Source of the DNA: Phyllobacterium sp. 628
GTDB lineage: Bacteria > Pseudomonadota > Alphaproteobacteria > Rhizobiales > Rhizobiaceae
Reading direction: 5' to 3'
DNA length: 64,000 nucleotides
Assembly: GCF_014189505.1 (NCBI RefSeq)
Contig: NZ_CP050301.1
Coordinates: 1,061,501 to 1,125,500, forward strand
In this document: in pieces, positions 27,823 through 35,707 of the stretch
How positions within the stretch are numbered: position 1 is the stretch's first letter
Layout of the letters: each line of letters starts with the position of its first letter
Made by a program: the position numbers and the translations under genes
Notes under the pieces: generated by a model
The model's input: the letters and a program-made list of their open reading frames with translations, nothing else
Database searches by the model: none
What the model was told of the DNA's origin: nothing

Positions 27823-28398
27823 ATGAAAGGCCGTGAAAGCGGAATGCCGGAAGAGGCCAGCTGGTCTGCTTTCTTTGATGCGGAGGCGGCTGTGCTTGCG
27901 CTGCTTGGCCCGCAACCCGTTGACGGGAATGTCGTGGAATTCGGCTGTGGTTACGGAACCTTCACCCTGCCTGCCGCCAGACGCACAAACGGCATCGTAA
28001 CGGCACTCGACATCGAACCCGATATGATCGCGAGCGTCAAGATGAAGGCTGCGGCTCAATCCTTGCCGAATATTGCCGCCAGCGTCAGAGACTTTGTTGC
28101 CGGCGGAACCGGACTTGATGCCAATTCGCAGGCACATGCCATGATTTTCAACCTGCTTCACCTTGAGCATCCCGTTGCATTGCTGCGGGAAGCGCACCGG
28201 ATCATCCGGCCCGGTGGCGTGTTGTCAGTGATGCATTGGCGCAGCGATATACCGACACCGCGTGGTCCGCCGCTGACTATCCGGCCACTGCCGCAACAGT
28301 GTGCCGGCTGGATCGGTGAAGCGGGCTTTGACAGTATAATCGCGGTGGATTTGTCGCCCGGTTGTCCCTACCACTTTGGCATGGTGGCCCGGCGCTGA
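27823..28398 (+). CDS. Class I SAM-dependent methyltransferase
   Basis: A 191-residue Rossmann-fold protein. Motif I is VVEFGCGYGTFTLP (about residue 38), motif II ALDIEPDMI, motif IV MIFNLLHLEHPV and post-motif HRIIRPGGVLSVMHW. Substrate unknown; the form resembles UbiE/type-11 methyltransferases. I chose the ATG at 27823 since the open frame upstream of it crosses the divergent 27669 gene and reads as non-family sequence. The ribosome site is weak. Confidence 0.82.
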   Translation: MKGRESGMPEEASWSAFFDAEAAVLALLGPQPVDGNVVEFGCGYGTFTLPAARRTNGIVTALDIEPDMIASVKMKAAAQSLPNIAASVRDFVAGGTGLDANSQAHAMIFNLLHLEHPVALLREAHRIIRPGGVLSVMHWRSDIPTPRGPPLTIRPLPQQCAGWIGEAGFDSIIAVDLSPGCPYHFGMVARR

Positions 28399-28411
28399 CA
28401 CCGATCGGCAG

Positions 28412-28813
28412 TCAGTCCTGCCCGGAATATTGCTGATCGGAAACCTTTTCCATCCAGTCGACAGCATTGCCGTCAACGGCCTCCTGCATGGCAATGTGTG
28501 ACATGCGGTTGGCCGGTGCGGCGCCATGCCAGTGCTTTTCCCCCGGCGGAATCCAGACCACATCGCCAGCTTTGATTGTTCGCACTTTTTCGCCCCAGAC
28601 CTGCGCCAGCCCGGAGCCCGATACTATATAGAGGGTCTGGCCGAGCGGGTGCGTATGCCAGGCGGTGCGCGCGCCGGGTTCGAAATGCACGGTGGTGGCG
28701 ATCAGCCGGGCCGGTTCCGGTGCCTGGATAATCGGGTCCTGCCACACCGTGCCGGTGAACCATTCCTCCGGTGCGCGGCGTGATGGTATGGAGCCGCAAG
28801 TCTTTACGTCCAT
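28412..28813 (-). CDS. Cupin domain protein
   Basis: A 133-residue single-domain cupin. ARTAWHTHPLGQTLYIVSGSG (His-x-His of motif 1) and GDVVWIPPGEKHWHGA (motif 2 His) would bind a metal. The form resembles carboxymuconolactone-associated or quercetin-type small cupins. It starts inside the end of the ArsR gene (10-bp overlap), so the two are co-translated. A target of the regulator or a detoxification enzyme is possible; substrate unknown. Confidence 0.83.
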   Translation of the reverse strand: MDVKTCGSIPSRRAPEEWFTGTVWQDPIIQAPEPARLIATTVHFEPGARTAWHTHPLGQTLYIVSGSGLAQVWGEKVRTIKAGDVVWIPPGEKHWHGAAPANRMSHIAMQEAVDGNAVDWMEKVSDQQYSGQD

Positions 28814-29184
28814 TCGGTTTCTCCCGATGTTTCGGCCGCATCGGCCATTTCCTGATGCTTCGGCAACGGCAGGGTGCCGGCCGAGGTGACGATGGAATCG
28901 AGAAAGCCGGGAAAGCGGCTTTCGAGGTCGATGCGCCGCAGCGTGAGCAAACGCTTCGTACCGTCCGGACGTACATTGATCACACCCGCTTCCCGCAGCT
29001 TGGCCACGTGATAGCTGAGTGCGGTCTTTGAACCCAGTTCAAGAAACTGGCCGCATGTCATCGCCCGTTCACCGTTGCGGGCGAGAATGGCGATGATATT
29101 CAATCGCGTCTCGTCGCCGAGTGCGGTCAGAACAGCTGGAAGCGAAATCTCTTCGGCATCCGGATGAAACAGGGGATGGGTCAT
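28804..29184 (-). CDS. ArsR family transcriptional regulator
   Basis: A 126-residue winged-helix protein. LTALGDETRLNIIAIL, CGQFLELGSKTALSYHVAKLREAG (recognition helix) and INVRPDGTKRLLTLRR are typical. No Cys-rich metal site (ELCVCDL) is present, so it is not an arsenic sensor and may respond to an organic or redox signal. It is divergent from an MFS gene, and two matching 18-bp palindromes lie between them. Confidence 0.87.
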   Translation of the reverse strand: MTHPLFHPDAEEISLPAVLTALGDETRLNIIAILARNGERAMTCGQFLELGSKTALSYHVAKLREAGVINVRPDGTKRLLTLRRIDLESRFPGFLDSIVTSAGTLPLPKHQEMADAAETSGETEWT

Positions 29185-29221
29185 GCCCTCCTACCTAGCA
29201 ACTACGCGGGAAAAGTTCAAT

Positions 29222-29292
29222 GTTCAATAATCGTTGAACTTTGTTCTTGACTTCACATCCCGGTGAGTTCAATAGTTCAAGGATCATTGAAC
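29222..29292. promoter_or_regulatory. Two ArsR-type operators around an MFS promoter
   Basis: GTTCAATAATCGTTGAAC (29222-29239) and GTTCAAGGATCATTGAAC (29275-29292) share the pattern GTTCAA-N6-TTGAAC. Between them lies TTGACT (29247-29252), a 17-bp spacer and CAATAG (29270-29275), a plausible promoter for the MFS gene. Two extra GTTCAA half-sites occur at 29215 and 29267. The second operator overlaps the -10/+1 region, so repression is the expected mode. Confidence 0.7.
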
Positions 29293-29306
29293 AAAGGATA
29301 ACTCCC

Positions 29307-30482
29307 ATGGACATTCGCCTCGTTGGTCTGGCGTTGGGTACATTTGCCATTGGCATCGAAGGCTTCGTTGTCGCCAGCCTGCTGCCGCAGATCGCCGGAG
29401 ATACCGGGGTTACGCTGGTGCAGGCCGGTTATCTCGTCGTTATGTTCGCCCTTGCCTACGCTTTGGGCGCTCCGGTTCTCGCCGCCATCACAGGCTCGGC
29501 TGACCGGCGCCTCATTCTGGCAGGCAGTGCCACCACGTTCGTGATCGGCGCCATCCTTGCAGCAATCGCGCCGTCTTACGGATTTCTGACCGCCGCACGG
29601 CTGATCATCGGCATGTCGGCGGGGCTTTACGCTGCAACAGCACAAGCCACTGCCGTTGCCATTTCCGAGTCGAATCACCGCGCCCGCGCCATATCCGTCA
29701 TTGTTGGCGGCACAACGCTGGCCGTGGCCTTCGGTGCGCCGCTTGGCGCTTTGATCGCCTCTTTTGCCGGCTGGCGCGGTACCTATGTTTTCGTGGCACT
29801 GATTGGCGCTGCGGCGACAACATTTGTCTGGTTCCTGCTGCCGCGCGGCCTGCGTGCCGACCGGTTGACCCTTGCCCAGCGACTTGGCGTTATCAAACAT
29901 CCGGGTCTGTTCCCGGCGCTCGTTACCATGCTGCTCTATATGGCTGGCGGTTTCATCGTCTTCACCTATATCGCTGCTATTGCCGTTGACGGCACAGGCC
30001 TCTCGCGTCAGATGGTGCCGCTCGTCCTGCTGGCGTTCGGCGTTGGCGCTGCGCTGGGCAATTTCATCGGCGGGCAAATGTCCGATCGGTTTGGCGCCAT
30101 CCGCACGTTGATCACGGCTTCATTCCTCAATGCCGCGTGCCTGATGGCAATCAGCGCGATCATGCAGTGGCGGAGTGATCTAGCCGGAGCAGCCTTGATG
30201 ATTATCATGGTCATCTGGGGTGTTTCGGCCTGGATGTTTCCTCCCGCACAGGCAAGCCGGGTTCTGTCCATCGCCCCGGAGAGTGCGCCGCTCGCTTTGT
30301 CGCTTAACGGTTCGGCACTTTATCTCGGCATTGCCTCGGGGTCACTGATCGGCGGGCTGATCATCGCCAATGTCGGGCTTGAATATCTCGGCTGGATCGG
30401 CGGTGCATTTCCGCTGCTCGGCCTCGTCGTCATGCGCCTTGCAAGCGTCAACGCCAACAAGCGCGAGCTTTCGGTCGCCTGA
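29307..30482 (+). CDS. MFS transporter (YdhP/AraJ-like)
   Basis: A 391-residue protein with 12 helices. GIEGFVVASLLPQIAGD, FALAYALGAPVLAAITGSADRR and GVGAALGNFIGGQMSDRFG match the drug/sugar efflux MFS group that also includes the broken gene at 20615-21800. The ATG at 29307 follows AAAGGATAA. It is divergent from arsR and flanked by its likely operators, so it is probably an inducible efflux pump. Confidence 0.88.
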   Translation: MDIRLVGLALGTFAIGIEGFVVASLLPQIAGDTGVTLVQAGYLVVMFALAYALGAPVLAAITGSADRRLILAGSATTFVIGAILAAIAPSYGFLTAARLIIGMSAGLYAATAQATAVAISESNHRARAISVIVGGTTLAVAFGAPLGALIASFAGWRGTYVFVALIGAAATTFVWFLLPRGLRADRLTLAQRLGVIKHPGLFPALVTMLLYMAGGFIVFTYIAAIAVDGTGLSRQMVPLVLLAFGVGAALGNFIGGQMSDRFGAIRTLITASFLNAACLMAISAIMQWRSDLAGAALMIIMVIWGVSAWMFPPAQASRVLSIAPESAPLALSLNGSALYLGIASGSLIGGLIIANVGLEYLGWIGGAFPLLGLVVMRLASVNANKRELSVA

Positions 30483-30512
30483 GATGGTCGGGAGCTTCTT
30501 TGAAGAAATTAC

Positions 30513-30539
30513 CGGCCGGAACGAGCCTCGCTCCGGCCG
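30513..30539 (+). terminator. Terminator-like hairpin after the MFS gene
   Basis: CGGCCGGA (30513-30520) pairs with TCCGGCCG (30532-30539) with further pairing (GAG/CTC) inside, followed by TTATT. It separates the MFS gene from the convergent yidB-like gene. Confidence 0.6.
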
Positions 30540-30551
30540 TTATTCGTCGTA

Positions 30552-31013
30552 TCAGGACGATGTTTTCAACAGTGATGCGATCTGCTGGGTTGTCGGCACC
30601 TGACCGTTGGGTGTGAGCTTGTCGACAACGCCGGGAAGCACCTTCGACAGCTGCGCCAAAAGGTCTTCCTCGCTCATGCCGGTTTGCTGGGCGATCTCGG
30701 TGAGGGCCTTCTTGCCCAGTGCGACGCCGAGGTCAGCGGGGGCAATCGGCTTGTTCTCACCCGGCTTGACCCAGGAATCCGCTGCTTCACCGTGGCCGGC
30801 ATTTGTCAGACTTTCCAGAAGGCCGCCGAGGCCGCCAAGAAGACCCCCACCTGCTGCGACATTGCCATTGTCCGCTGTTTGAGGGTTATCGGGAGCTGGT
30901 GCTGGCTGGCTCGAGCCGCCACTGAACATCTTTCCGACCAGAAGTGCCCCCAGCGCGATGATCAGCGGTTTTGAAATGTTTCCGCCTGGTACGGCATTGT
31001 CAAAAATTCCCAT
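30552..31013 (-). CDS. YidB family protein (DUF937)
   Basis: A 153-residue protein. MGIFDNAVPGG, a Gly-rich segment (GGGLLGGLGGLLESL) and ADLGVALGKKALTEIAQQTGMSEEDLLAQLSKVLPGVVDKLTPNG match the YidB/DUF937 family of unknown function. The ATG at 31013 has GGAGATCGAG directly upstream. Confidence 0.85.
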   Translation of the reverse strand: MGIFDNAVPGGNISKPLIIALGALLVGKMFSGGSSQPAPAPDNPQTADNGNVAAGGGLLGGLGGLLESLTNAGHGEAADSWVKPGENKPIAPADLGVALGKKALTEIAQQTGMSEEDLLAQLSKVLPGVVDKLTPNGQVPTTQQIASLLKTSS

Positions 31014-31177
31014 CTCGATCTCCCTTTGGTAATGACAAGATATCAATCAAGCTTTGCTTTCCGCCCCGGTCAGATGTCTGAATTTTCCGGGCGGGAAAAC
31101 ATATCACATCTTGATTTTATCCACTCTATGCGAAAACATGACGACATTACGCCAATAGATAGAGAAGGAATGCTTGC

Positions 31178-31435
31178 ATGTCTGTTATCGGTTGGATCAT
31201 CCTCGGGCTCATCGCGGGATTTATCGGCAGTAAAATCGTCAACAAGAGCGGTCAGGGTTTTATCCTTGATATTGTTCTGGGCATTGTCGGTGCTGTCGCT
31301 GGCGGATTTATCTTCAGTCTTTTCGGCGCAACGGGCGTTACCGGCTTCAACATCTACAGTCTGATTGTTGCGGTCATCGGCTCTGTCGTGGTGCTGTGGG
31401 TTTACCACGCGATCAGCGGACGTTCGTCAGTCTAG
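31178..31435 (+). CDS. GlsB/YeaQ/YmgE family stress-response membrane protein
   Basis: An 85-residue protein with three hydrophobic segments and the Gly-rich pattern WIILGLIAGFIGSKIV, DIVLGIVGAVAGGFIF and SLIVAVIGSVVVLWVY. The family is transglycosylase-associated and often stress-induced; its biochemical role is unclear. AGAAGGAATGCTTGC precedes the ATG. Confidence 0.88.
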   Translation: MSVIGWIILGLIAGFIGSKIVNKSGQGFILDIVLGIVGAVAGGFIFSLFGATGVTGFNIYSLIVAVIGSVVVLWVYHAISGRSSV

Positions 31436-31482
31436 GTTTCTCTACGACTGAATATCGCTGAAACAGCAGGTGAAACTCCGGC

Positions 31483-31617
31483 CTTCCCACGCGTGGGAGG
31501 GCGAGGTAAGCCATGGGGTGAAGTACGCATCTATCATTTTAGAGCTTTAAATGGAGGGATATCCAATCCCTCATCCCGGACTTTCGGTCCAACCCTTCGC
31601 ATAGTGGGGGGAGGGTA
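31483..31617. repeat. GC-rich palindromic repeat, second copy
   Basis: CCTTCCCACGCGTGGGAGGG (31482-31501), CCGGACTTTCGG and the CCC...GGGGGGAGGGT end match in style the block at 17797-17960 (CGGACCCGCTGGTCCG, GGGAGGGTGG). No coding sequence lies between 31436 and 31898. Confidence 0.6.
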
Positions 31618-31730
31618 TGGCGGTGCCGTTTGCACGTTCGCCTCGCGCTTTGCGCGCCTAAGTCTCCACGCTTTGCAAATTGCCTTTAAATAGGGTGAAC
31701 ATGCTTGACTGGCTCCTTGTGCTGTAACAG

Positions 31731-31849
31731 CACCACTCACCACTCACCACTCACCACTCACCACTCACCACTCACCACTCACCACTCACCACTCACCACT
31801 CACCACTCACCACTCACCACTCACCACTCACCACTCACCACTCACCACT
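31731..31849. repeat. Perfect tandem array of heptamer ACTCACC, 17 units
   Basis: 119 bp of uninterrupted 7-bp repeats. The last base of the array is the first T of the TTGACA -35 box of the tetR promoter. Perfect short tandem arrays expand and contract by slippage. Here that would change the spacing of anything upstream of the promoter, but not a reading frame. Confidence 0.95.
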
Positions 31850-31895
31850 TGACAGCATACACACTGGTTGGTATGAGTTTGCATACCAACCAGTG
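31849..31895 (+). promoter_or_regulatory. tetR promoter overlapped by a perfect 14-bp inverted repeat
   Basis: TTGACA (31849-31854), 17 bp, TATGAG (31872-31877). The palindrome CACTGGTTGGTATG (31862-31875), six-base spacer, CATACCAACCAGTG (31882-31895) covers the -10 box and the expected start point. This is the arrangement expected of TetR autorepression. Confidence 0.85.
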
Positions 31896-31898
31896 GGT

Positions 31899-32564
31899 AT
31901 GCAAGATATGTCCGAACACATTCATGAATCCAAGATCAAGCTGCTCGATGCGGCGATGCTTGTCATCCGCACCAAAGGTTATGCGGCGACGCGCATCGAA
32001 GATGTGTGCGAGGCCGCCGGGCTGACCAAGGGCAGCTTCTTTCACCATTTCAAAAGCAAGGAAGATCTGGCCATCGCCACGGCACAACATTTTTCTGCCA
32101 TGGCCGATGCGGGGTTTGCGCAGGCGCCCTATCAGTCAATTGCGGACCCGCTTGATCGCCTGCTTGGCTATGTGGATTTTCGCCAGGCCATGGTCAAAGG
32201 CCCTTTTCCCGATTTTACCTGTCTGCTCGGTACAATGGTGCAGGAAACCTACGAAACCCATCCGGCGATCCGCGATGCCTGCGAGGCGCATATCAGTTCT
32301 CATGCCCACGCGGTGACCGCTGACGTGGCAGCAGCAAAGGCTGCCTATGCCCCGGATGCCCCTTTCAGCGCCGATAGCCTTGGTCTGTTCACACAGGCCG
32401 TGGTGCAGGGCGCCTTCATTTTGGCCAAGGCACGCCAGAATCCTGATGTTGCCATCGAGTGCCTGTCGCATCTGCATACCTATCTTGAACTGCTGTTTTC
32501 ATCACAACCCGTAAAGGATGAGTCCTATGACAAAGCAGAAAATCAGAAACTGCCTGTGGTTTGA
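31899..32564 (+). CDS. TetR family transcriptional regulator
   Basis: A 221-residue regulator (218 from the alternative ATG at 31908). The helix-turn-helix is IKLLDAAMLVIRTKGYAAT, then IEDVCEAAGLTKGSFFHHFKSKEDL. The C-terminal ligand domain has FTCLLGTMVQETYETHPAIRDACEAH, as in TetR_C members acting on small organic ligands. The operator palindrome ends only three bases before the ATG, so the leader is very short and no Shine-Dalgarno is clear. It overlaps the next gene by 38 bp and is likely co-regulated with it. Confidence 0.88.
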   Translation: MQDMSEHIHESKIKLLDAAMLVIRTKGYAATRIEDVCEAAGLTKGSFFHHFKSKEDLAIATAQHFSAMADAGFAQAPYQSIADPLDRLLGYVDFRQAMVKGPFPDFTCLLGTMVQETYETHPAIRDACEAHISSHAHAVTADVAAAKAAYAPDAPFSADSLGLFTQAVVQGAFILAKARQNPDVAIECLSHLHTYLELLFSSQPVKDESYDKAENQKLPVV

Positions 32565-32991
32565 CAATCAGGCAGAAGAAGCCGCGAACTTTTACGTATC
32601 GATCTTCAAGAATTCCAAAGTCCTCGATGTCTTCCGCCCAACCAAAGACGGCCGGGTTCTTACGGTTACCTTCGTTCTCGATGGCGTGGAATATCTCGCA
32701 CTGAATGGCGGGCCTGACTTCAAGTTCAATGCGGCGGTTTCGCTGATGATCGATTGCTCATCACAGGAGGAGGTCGATTATTTCTGGACCAGTCTGTTGC
32801 AAGGCGGCGAGGAAAGTCATTGCGGCTGGCTCATCGACAAATACGGCCTCTATTGGCAGGTTGTGCCTTCCCGGGCGCTGGAACTGCTGCAGGATCCGGA
32901 TGCAGGCCGGGCCAAGCGCGCCATGGATGCGCTGCTGAAAATGATAAAAATTGACGTTGCCGAGCTGGAAAAAGCTGCCGACGGGCAGTGA
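32527..32991 (+). CDS. VOC family protein (PhnB-like)
   Basis: A 154-residue protein. KIRNCLWFDNQAEEAANFYVSIFKNS, VTFVLDGVEYLALNGGPDFKFN and HCGWLIDKYGLYWQVVP are the PhnB/3-demethylubiquinone-type VOC pattern. The ATG at 32527 follows AAAGGATGAGTCCT and lies within the end of tetR. Its probable role is as the effector gene of the TetR module; substrate unknown. Confidence 0.87.
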   Translation: MTKQKIRNCLWFDNQAEEAANFYVSIFKNSKVLDVFRPTKDGRVLTVTFVLDGVEYLALNGGPDFKFNAAVSLMIDCSSQEEVDYFWTSLLQGGEESHCGWLIDKYGLYWQVVPSRALELLQDPDAGRAKRAMDALLKMIKIDVAELEKAADGQ

Positions 32992-33152
32992 TCCTGCTTG
33001 GGGAGGCGTTTTGACCTGTAAACACAGATGCCGGCACAGCGCGCAAAAAGCGTTTCACCCGGAAGTCCGGATGAAACGGACTAAGAGAAATAGCGGCGCG
33101 CGCTGGAAAATAATGGTGTGGGTCGTTACCCATTCTCCTGTTTGTTTATTGG

Positions 33153-33590
33153 TCAAATCGCTTTCGGCCAGACCCAATAACTTTTCGGGTTGGCAAGGGC
33201 GCGTTTGCCTCCGGCAAAATACAAGCCACGAACACTACGCACGGCTGTCCATGCGGTTAGCAGCAAATAGATTTTTCCGATCTGGCTGAGCCATATCTGG
33301 GTATAAAACTGTTGAAGTTGGCTGTTATCGGAAGACCGCCAGAAAACCGTAAACGCCAAAACACCCGTAACAAGAACACCGATCGTCAAAACCACAGCAC
33401 TTCGATATTGGGCTTCATAGTGCGTTTTCTCCCATTCTTCTCCTGTCTTCCGCTGCCTTTTCGCAACAAACAGCGTGTAGATTGGGAGAGGGAATGTGAA
33501 CATACCAAAGAGTAAGACCGCATAGTTTGCTGGCACCCCACTCTTTTGCATGGAAACGTCCGGCTGGTTCATCCCGATATTGTCTTGCAT
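33153..33590 (-). CDS. Small integral membrane protein
   Basis: A 145-residue protein with three likely helices (VLLFGMFTFPLPIYTLFVA, VVLTIGVLVTGVLAFTVFW and IGKIYLLLTAWTAVRSVRGLYFA) and a charged loop (KRQRKTGEEWEKTHYEAQYR). The topology resembles DUF4870/Tic20-like proteins, but I am not sure of the family. GGGGG before CAGAC-ATG at 33590 serves as ribosome site. Confidence 0.6.
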   Translation of the reverse strand: MQDNIGMNQPDVSMQKSGVPANYAVLLFGMFTFPLPIYTLFVAKRQRKTGEEWEKTHYEAQYRSAVVLTIGVLVTGVLAFTVFWRSSDNSQLQQFYTQIWLSQIGKIYLLLTAWTAVRSVRGLYFAGGKRALANPKSYWVWPKAI

Positions 33591-33693
33591 GTCTGCCCCC
33601 GGTGAGATTACGCAACGTGACAGCAATGCAGCTAAGGTGGCAAGATGATCCGGAGTGTAGGGTGGTTAAATTCCCGCAGCTTGTCGCGACAAA

Positions 33694-34698
33694 CTAATTC
33701 AAACTCAGACCAAGCACTCTCCACTCTTCTCGTGGAACGATGCCACGAATAGTGAAATTGAATGACACAACGTGCGTAAGCGCGGCATCGACAGAGCAGC
33801 TGTAGTCAATATAAATCCAGTTTGGACTGTTGCGAAAAGCGCCCCCTTTGGCTGTGAGAGAGGTTTTTGACATTATGAAACCTGCCCGGCCCGTGGGTAG
33901 AAACGCATCTATTCGCGCATTGCCCAGCCTCATGCTGGCCTTCGCCGCGCCCTCGTAAGAGCAGAGCCGTCTGATGCGTTCAGTCGGTGGCAGCTTTGAA
34001 AACTCCGGATTGTCTCTTGGATCGGAAAAGGAGTGTGATGAAAACATTTGATCCATGTTGGCAAAGGGGTTCGCTCGAGCCGCGACTTTCGGCCCGGCGG
34101 GCTTAATCACCTGATAGGATTTTGAGGTCTGAGGAGCGGCTTTTTGTTGTGGCATTGCCGCATCGCGGGCCGCTGGAACAGGTGCTGGCGATTGTTGTTT
34201 CGCCTGTCCAGCAGTATCACTGGGTTTGGTGTCCGATTGCAACTCTGCTGCTGTGTTGGATGGCACTGCTTCGATAGGCGAAGCTCCAGGTGCCGCTTCG
34301 GTTTGACGCTGCTCGGCCAACGATTCTTGTTGCTTCGAGACAACATCCTGGGTCTCGTCCTTACCAGCCGGCACTACTTCATCCGACGTTAGTTCTTTCT
34401 GCGGATCCGCCGCGGGTCTTGGAAGTGTAAGCGCTTGCGGCGAAGCCGCAGCAGCCGGTGCAGGCTGAGGCTTTGGCTCATCCGCCTTCTTCTCTTCTTT
34501 CTTTTCAGGCTCGGGTTTGGGTGGCTCCAGCTTTGGCGGTGGAACCACTTCCACTTTCACAGCCTCCGGCTCAGGTGCTTTCACCGGCCAGTCCGGCAAT
34601 TTGAACAACAGCAGCAGGGCCACAGCCAGATGCACAAGGACAGACGCCAGGACGCCCCATCCGAGTTGGGCCCGCGGTTTTCTGGCGAACTGTAGCAT
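33694..34698 (-). CDS. TonB-like N-terminus fused to a DUF930 domain
   Basis: A 334-residue protein with one membrane helix (WGVLASVLVHLAVALLLLF), a Pro/Glu/Lys-rich periplasmic spacer (PPPKLEPPKPEPEKKEEKK), and then a Gln/Ala/Ser-rich stretch to about residue 205. The C-terminal domain has SDPRDNPEFSKLPPTERIRRLCSYEGAAKASMR, which fits DUF930, a rhizobial envelope domain of unknown role. The first half looks like TonB/TolA, but the TonB C-terminal fold is absent, so energy transduction is not implied. Confidence 0.8.
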   Translation of the reverse strand: MLQFARKPRAQLGWGVLASVLVHLAVALLLLFKLPDWPVKAPEPEAVKVEVVPPPKLEPPKPEPEKKEEKKADEPKPQPAPAAAASPQALTLPRPAADPQKELTSDEVVPAGKDETQDVVSKQQESLAEQRQTEAAPGASPIEAVPSNTAAELQSDTKPSDTAGQAKQQSPAPVPAARDAAMPQQKAAPQTSKSYQVIKPAGPKVAARANPFANMDQMFSSHSFSDPRDNPEFSKLPPTERIRRLCSYEGAAKASMRLGNARIDAFLPTGRAGFIMSKTSLTAKGGAFRNSPNWIYIDYSCSVDAALTHVVSFNFTIRGIVPREEWRVLGLSLN

Positions 34699-34867
34699 TG
34701 CTCAATGGCTCGTTGACTTCATAACCCTACCTAGGAGCTGCAACCGCGCCCAACAAGCGGGAAATTCGATGGGTGCGGAAAGGCTGGTCATTTTGGGGTG
34801 GATTATTCGCAAATGTGACTGAAATGATGTCTCACAGTAAGGTGCAAGAGACTTTGGATTGCATCGC

Positions 34868-35000
34868 TATCGTGCGTGGTTCGAAAAGCTCACCATGAGG
34901 GAGTTGGGTTGATTGCAAAGACAGTCTGAAACTTTGCAGGATAAGTTCCCTGCAGCCTACCCAACTCCCTCATGGTGAGCTTGTCGAACCACGCACGATA
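34868..35000. repeat. Inverted-repeat family, copy 3
   Basis: Arms TATCGTGCGTGGTTCG (from 34868), then CTCACCATGAGGGAGTTGGG, pair with CCCAACTCCCTCATGGTGAG (34960-34979) and CGAACCACGCACGATA (34985-35000), giving about 42-bp arms around a 45-bp centre. The transcript would form a long hairpin. The rest of the gap 34699-35041 has no gene. Confidence 0.85.
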
Positions 35001-35041
35001 GCCATGCAACCCAAAGCAGATATTAATCTATCCTAAGCCCA

Positions 35042-35545
35042 CTACTTCAGCAGCTTGGCTATCTCCGGCTTGTCCGCGGCCAAGTCGAGGGCCGTCTTGC
35101 CACTCCCGGTCTTGGCGGTTTTGTCAGCACCATGTTTCAGCAAAGCTTTGACCACTGCCGGATCATCGCCATAGCTCGCCGCCATGTGCAGCGGTGTCAT
35201 CTTGTCATAATCGCCAGCCATATTGACATCAGCTCCCTTGGCGATCAGCAGGTCAATCACGCTGGCTGGCCCGTAATAAGCAGCCGTATGCAGTGGCGCC
35301 CAGCCTTCCTGTGACTTCAAATTCACATCGGCACCGCAGGCCAGCATTTTGGCAACCAGATCAGCCTTCTTGTCGCGGATGGCAATGGCAAAATGCGGAT
35401 CACCGCCGGAATCGCGTCCGTTCGGGTCAAGCTTCTTGCACTGTGCTGCCGTGGGGGCTGCGATCGCGCCTGCAACCGGCAGGGCTGTGCCGGCCACGCC
35501 CAACACCAGTCCGAATAAAACTGCTTTTGAAATCAATCGCGACAC
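35042..35545 (-). CDS. Secreted ankyrin-repeat protein
   Basis: A 167-residue protein with a signal peptide (LISKAVLFGLVLGVAGTALP ... AIAAP) and three ankyrin repeats: GADVNLKSQEGWAPLHTAAYYG, GADVNMAGDYDKMTPLHMAASYGD and GADKTAKTGSGKTALDLAAD. Ankyrins mediate protein binding, here in the periplasm or outside. The likely start is GTG at 35545, as GGAGAGGACGCAGC lies just upstream; earlier codons of the frame lack a site. Confidence 0.83.
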   Translation of the reverse strand: MSRLISKAVLFGLVLGVAGTALPVAGAIAAPTAAQCKKLDPNGRDSGGDPHFAIAIRDKKADLVAKMLACGADVNLKSQEGWAPLHTAAYYGPASVIDLLIAKGADVNMAGDYDKMTPLHMAASYGDDPAVVKALLKHGADKTAKTGSGKTALDLAADKPEIAKLLK

Positions 35546-35661
35546 GCTGCGTCCTCTCCAAATTTGATTGCCTCTGCTGGCCACCTGATAAGGCAGGCTT
35601 CTACACATCCTTGCAACTCAAGAGAACAACAATCAGGTAAACAGGTCTTTGCATGAACACA

Positions 35662-35689
35662 AAATCCCGCGGTTTGCGCCGCGGGATTT
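35662..35689 (-). terminator. Terminator-like hairpin after the 35708 membrane-protein gene
   Basis: AAATCCCGCGG (35662-35672), loop TTTGCG, CCGCGGGATTT (35679-35689), an 11-bp perfect stem. It is 19 bp downstream of the minus-strand stop at 35708. Confidence 0.75.
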
Positions 35690-35707
35690 CGTTCATGACA
35701 ATCCGGT

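Noticed and set aside
31731..31849. Possible CRISPR array
   Set aside because: The repeats are 7 bp and contiguous, with no spacers, and no cas genes are present.
31705..32025. Frame reading THHSPLT repeats across the heptamer array
   Set aside because: It is created by the 7-bp repeat itself, which cycles through three frames. There is no ribosome site and it crosses the promoter.
33048..33078. Inverted repeat GTTTCA-x-CCGGA as terminator after the VOC gene
   Set aside because: The stem is good apart from one mismatch, but no T run follows, so I cannot call it a terminator.
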